The notes under the pieces: generated by a model
Database searches by the model: none
What the model was told of the DNA's origin: nothing
Seen by the model: the letters and a program-made list of their open reading frames with translations, nothing else
Shown: one piece after another, positions 5,452-7,239 of the stretch
How positions within the stretch are numbered: the stretch's first letter is position 1
How the letters are laid out: each line of letters opens with the position of its first letter
Position numbers and translations under genes: made by a program
Source: Methanobacteriota archaeon
GTDB taxonomy: Archaea > Thermoplasmatota > DTKX01 > GCA-020343715
Assembly (NCBI GenBank): GCA_030594725.1
Contig: JAUVEQ010000145.1
Coordinates: forward strand, 1-7,239
Direction of reading: 5' to 3'
Length of the DNA stretch: 7,239 bases

Positions 5452-7239
5452 TCAGGGTACGATCTCTCTCTCCAGTGCGGTCAACGGGAATGGCGCGATC
5501 GGCATGACGGACAGGCCCGAGACCTGTCCCTTGGACTGCACATCGGACGTTGAGTTGATCGACAGTGAGAAGTTCCCATGGCTGCCTGCCTGCGGTATGC
5601 AGAGCACCAGCACGTTGAACGCCACTCGTTGCTTCAGTTCGAACAGTGGGGACTGCTGGAACTCGGCCTCGCCGAAGATATCGAACCACTCGTCGGCGAT
5701 GTAGGTGTCCGGTGTCGCCCCACCCGGGTCATAGGCGCTGTTGTTGTTCACGTCCCTGAACAGGCCTAGCCGGATCCTGGACCAGTCCGCCGGGGGGTTG
5801 CCGGAAGTGTTGAAGGCGGTGAAGGCGATGCGGTTGACATCAACGTTCTCTCCCTCGGCCCAGAAGGTGAGCTTCATCCACACGTAGGGCGTGGACTCGG
5901 TGGGATTGGGCGGGCTCAGGTCCTCCATGTTGATCTTGAGGGTCCCGCGGTCACGGATGGGAACGGTGCCCGACGCCACTACCATGGGCGGGTTCCTGGG
6001 GAGGTTCAGGCACATGTTAGGGTAGGCGGGCATCAGGTTCGGCAAGGCGGTCGTGGTGCCGATGGCGCCGGCGTTTATGGAACAGCCCAGGGTCCAACCT
6101 GCTGTGCCCAGGTTGAGCGAGTACACGATGATGAGGTTCAGGTCCACACCCGGTGTGACCCAGAGGTTCGGTGGTGTGAACGTGATAGTATTGGCCACGA
6201 AGTTGCCCGCGTCCGTCGCGTCCGGCTCCACGTCGTCCGGGCCCAGCTTGGTGAACGTGTCGTTGTTGGCATCGATGTACATTCGGACGGTGACCAGGTT
6301 GCCGGCCACGACGCCCAGCTTGTTCACGGTGATCGAGTTGATACGGACGTCTTGGCCCTCGGCGTTCAGGGTGAGCCTGAAGACGGGCACGTTCTGTGAC
6401 GAGTCCACAAGGGGGTCGGGGATGAGCCCCTCGCCATGGACGTAGAGCTGACCGTTCACCGTCCTGGTGTAGGACCAGGTGGGGATGTCCCCGCCACCGT
6501 AGGGCGAGGGGACGATGCTGGTGGTGGTGATCTGGCCGACGAGCTCGGTGTGGTCCGCCTGGGCGATACCCGTGACGACGGTGTCGCCCTCCGTGCCGTG
6601 GTCCAGGTAGATGTAGGAGTCGACCCGGACGTATCCGTAGAAGTCGGGGTTCATCTGCACCGTCCACATGGGGACCCCTGGGGTCCCTGAGTCGAACAGC
6701 GCATGACCCGAGGAGTCGAAGGTGATGGTCTTGTCGAACACGATGCCGACGGGATATGCCGAGGCGACCCGTATCCGCACAGCGGTTATCTCGTCGTAGG
6801 CGATGGTGCCTCCCAGGGTCACGTTGATCGAGTAGAACTCGATGGGTTCGCCGAAGCAACGGTAGAGCCACCTGCGCTGGTAGCTGGTGCCACCGGCCCG
6901 GGTGGGCAGGGTGGTTGTGCCCTCCTTGTCGAGGGTTACGAAGCCAGATGCGGCCAGGGTTCCGATCTTCGGTGGGTTCGGCATGGGCACGCCCAATACG
7001 GTCTGGGGATTGATGCCGTCACCGGAGACCTCGGTGATGGCGTAGGAGTCCCCGGCGGTATCGACTTGGACGCCCACGGTGTCACCGTTGCTGCCTGCGA
7101 TGTTGAAGTACACGTTGATCCGGTAGTCGGACCAGGCCTTATCGACCTTCCATCCTCCAGGTGGTGCGTTGAACTCCAACCGTTTTGTCATAGGGTTGAA
7201 GGGAAGCGGAGCGCCGGAGATGATGTTGCCGAACTCGTC
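5452..7239 (-). CDS. Large secreted beta-sandwich protein with tandem modules (5' partial)
   Basis: The frame is open to the edge of the window. The ATG at 7191 has no signal peptide after it and the 16 codons before it continue without a stop, so the real start is probably beyond 7239. From that Met, 579 residues are visible, almost wholly beta-strand-like, rich in Thr, Gly, Asn and Val and with few Lys. Residues about 1-245 are unassigned strands. Residues 246-375 and 415-548 are two diverged copies of one module, each with an Ala-Glu-Gly core strand (LNAEGQDVRIN, WAEGENVDVN), a V/I-R strand and an Asp/Asn loop (DANND, DVNNN) that could bind calcium. The last 30 residues have no transmembrane helix or recognisable anchor. 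It is the most upstream visible gene of the minus-strand cluster, 26 bp before the pilin-LamG gene. A surface-layer or extracellular-matrix protein is likely from composition and context; the family is not recognised. Confidence 0.8.
   Translation of the reverse strand, partial: DEFGNIISGAPLPFNPMTKRLEFNAPPGGWKVDKAWSDYRINVYFNIAGSNGDTVGVQVDTAGDSYAITEVSGDGINPQTVLGVPMPNPPKIGTLAASGFVTLDKEGTTTLPTRAGGTSYQRRWLYRCFGEPIEFYSINVTLGGTIAYDEITAVRIRVASAYPVGIVFDKTITFDSSGHALFDSGTPGVPMWTVQMNPDFYGYVRVDSYIYLDHGTEGDTVVTGIAQADHTELVGQITTTSIVPSPYGGGDIPTWSYTRTVNGQLYVHGEGLIPDPLVDSSQNVPVFRLTLNAEGQDVRINSITVNKLGVVAGNLVTVRMYIDANNDTFTKLGPDDVEPDATDAGNFVANTITFTPPNLWVTPGVDLNLIIVYSLNLGTAGWTLGCSINAGAIGTTTALPNLMPAYPNMCLNLPRNPPMVVASGTVPIRDRGTLKINMEDLSPPNPTESTPYVWMKLTFWAEGENVDVNRIAFTAFNTSGNPPADWSRIRLGLFRDVNNNSAYDPGGATPDTYIADEWFDIFGEAEFQQSPLFELKQRVAFNVLVLCIPQAGSHGNFSLSINSTSDVQSKGQVSGLSVMPIAPFPLTALEREIVP
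5548..5949 (-). repeat. Beta-sandwich module, second copy
   Basis: This region encodes about residues 415-548 (from Arg-415) of the large secreted protein. It begins with a GTLKI strand, carries the W-A-E-G core and a V-D-V-N strand, then I-R-L-G-L-F and the acidic loop DVNNNS. It ends in a strand with two overlapping sequons (Asn-Phe-Ser, Asn-Ser-Thr). It aligns in order with 6067-6456, though identity is low. Confidence 0.55.
6067..6456 (-). repeat. Beta-sandwich module, first copy
   Basis: This region encodes about residues 246-375 of the large secreted protein. The order of landmarks (GQLYV strand, NAEGQDVRIN, V-R-M-Y, DANND loop, a Phe-x-Pro turn, then the GVDLNLIIVY strand) matches the second copy at 5548-5949. 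This suggests an old internal duplication. Confidence 0.55.

Noticed and set aside
5426..5689. N-terminal extension of the pilin-LamG frame upstream of 5425
   Set aside because: It overlaps the 3' end of the preceding gene, has Arg/Val-rich shadow composition, and the ribosome binding site and signal-like N-terminus support the 5425 start.
6017..6871. 284-codon Arg/His/Pro-rich frame on the minus strand inside the large surface protein gene
   Set aside because: It is an out-of-frame shadow of the beta-sandwich coding frame.

Overview
The window looks like a G+C-rich archaeal chromosome, probably from the Thermoplasmatota / Methanomassiliicoccales-like branch of Euryarchaeota. The evidence is type IV pilin-like proteins with a short hydrophobic class III-type N-terminus, a membrane protein with Ig-like ectodomains and cytoplasmic zinc ribbons, many N-glycosylation sequons (N-x-S/T), and Shine-Dalgarno sites in front of closely packed genes. 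Lineage placement is an inference from protein style, not a proven assignment. There is no rRNA, tRNA, CRISPR array, integrase or transposase in the window.

Layout. Plus strand, left: the 3' part of a large single-pass membrane protein (1-2304), with beta-rich glycosylated domains outside, one helix, and a cytoplasmic tail with two zinc ribbons, a basic patch, a long acidic linker and a third zinc ribbon. Next, 2305-2435 holds no gene, only a strong G+C-rich hairpin. At about 2436-2847 lies a decayed Rieske [2Fe-2S] ferredoxin gene whose recognisable pieces are spread over different frames and whose first cluster cysteine is gone. A second small hairpin sits in the convergent junction near 2875-2895.

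Minus strand, right: a compact three-gene cluster read from right to left. First is the 3' part of a large secreted beta-sandwich protein (7239 to 5452) with a tandemly repeated module. After 26 bp comes a pilin-like protein fused to a C-terminal LamG/concanavalin-A-like lectin domain (5425 to 3830). After another 27 bp comes a shorter paralogue of the same pilin-like protein without the lectin domain (3802 to 2900). Each of the two downstream genes has its own Shine-Dalgarno sequence, and the spacing implies one transcript whose promoter is outside the window.

Interpretation. The minus-strand cluster is probably a cell-surface or filament system: two related pilin-like subunits, one of them carrying a putative glycan-binding head, co-expressed with a large surface protein. 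No prepilin peptidase, assembly ATPase or platform protein is present here, so assembly into a filament is an inference. The most notable points are the pilin-LamG fusion created by a tandem duplication, the multi-zinc-ribbon membrane protein, and the Rieske pseudogene between the two convergent gene sets.
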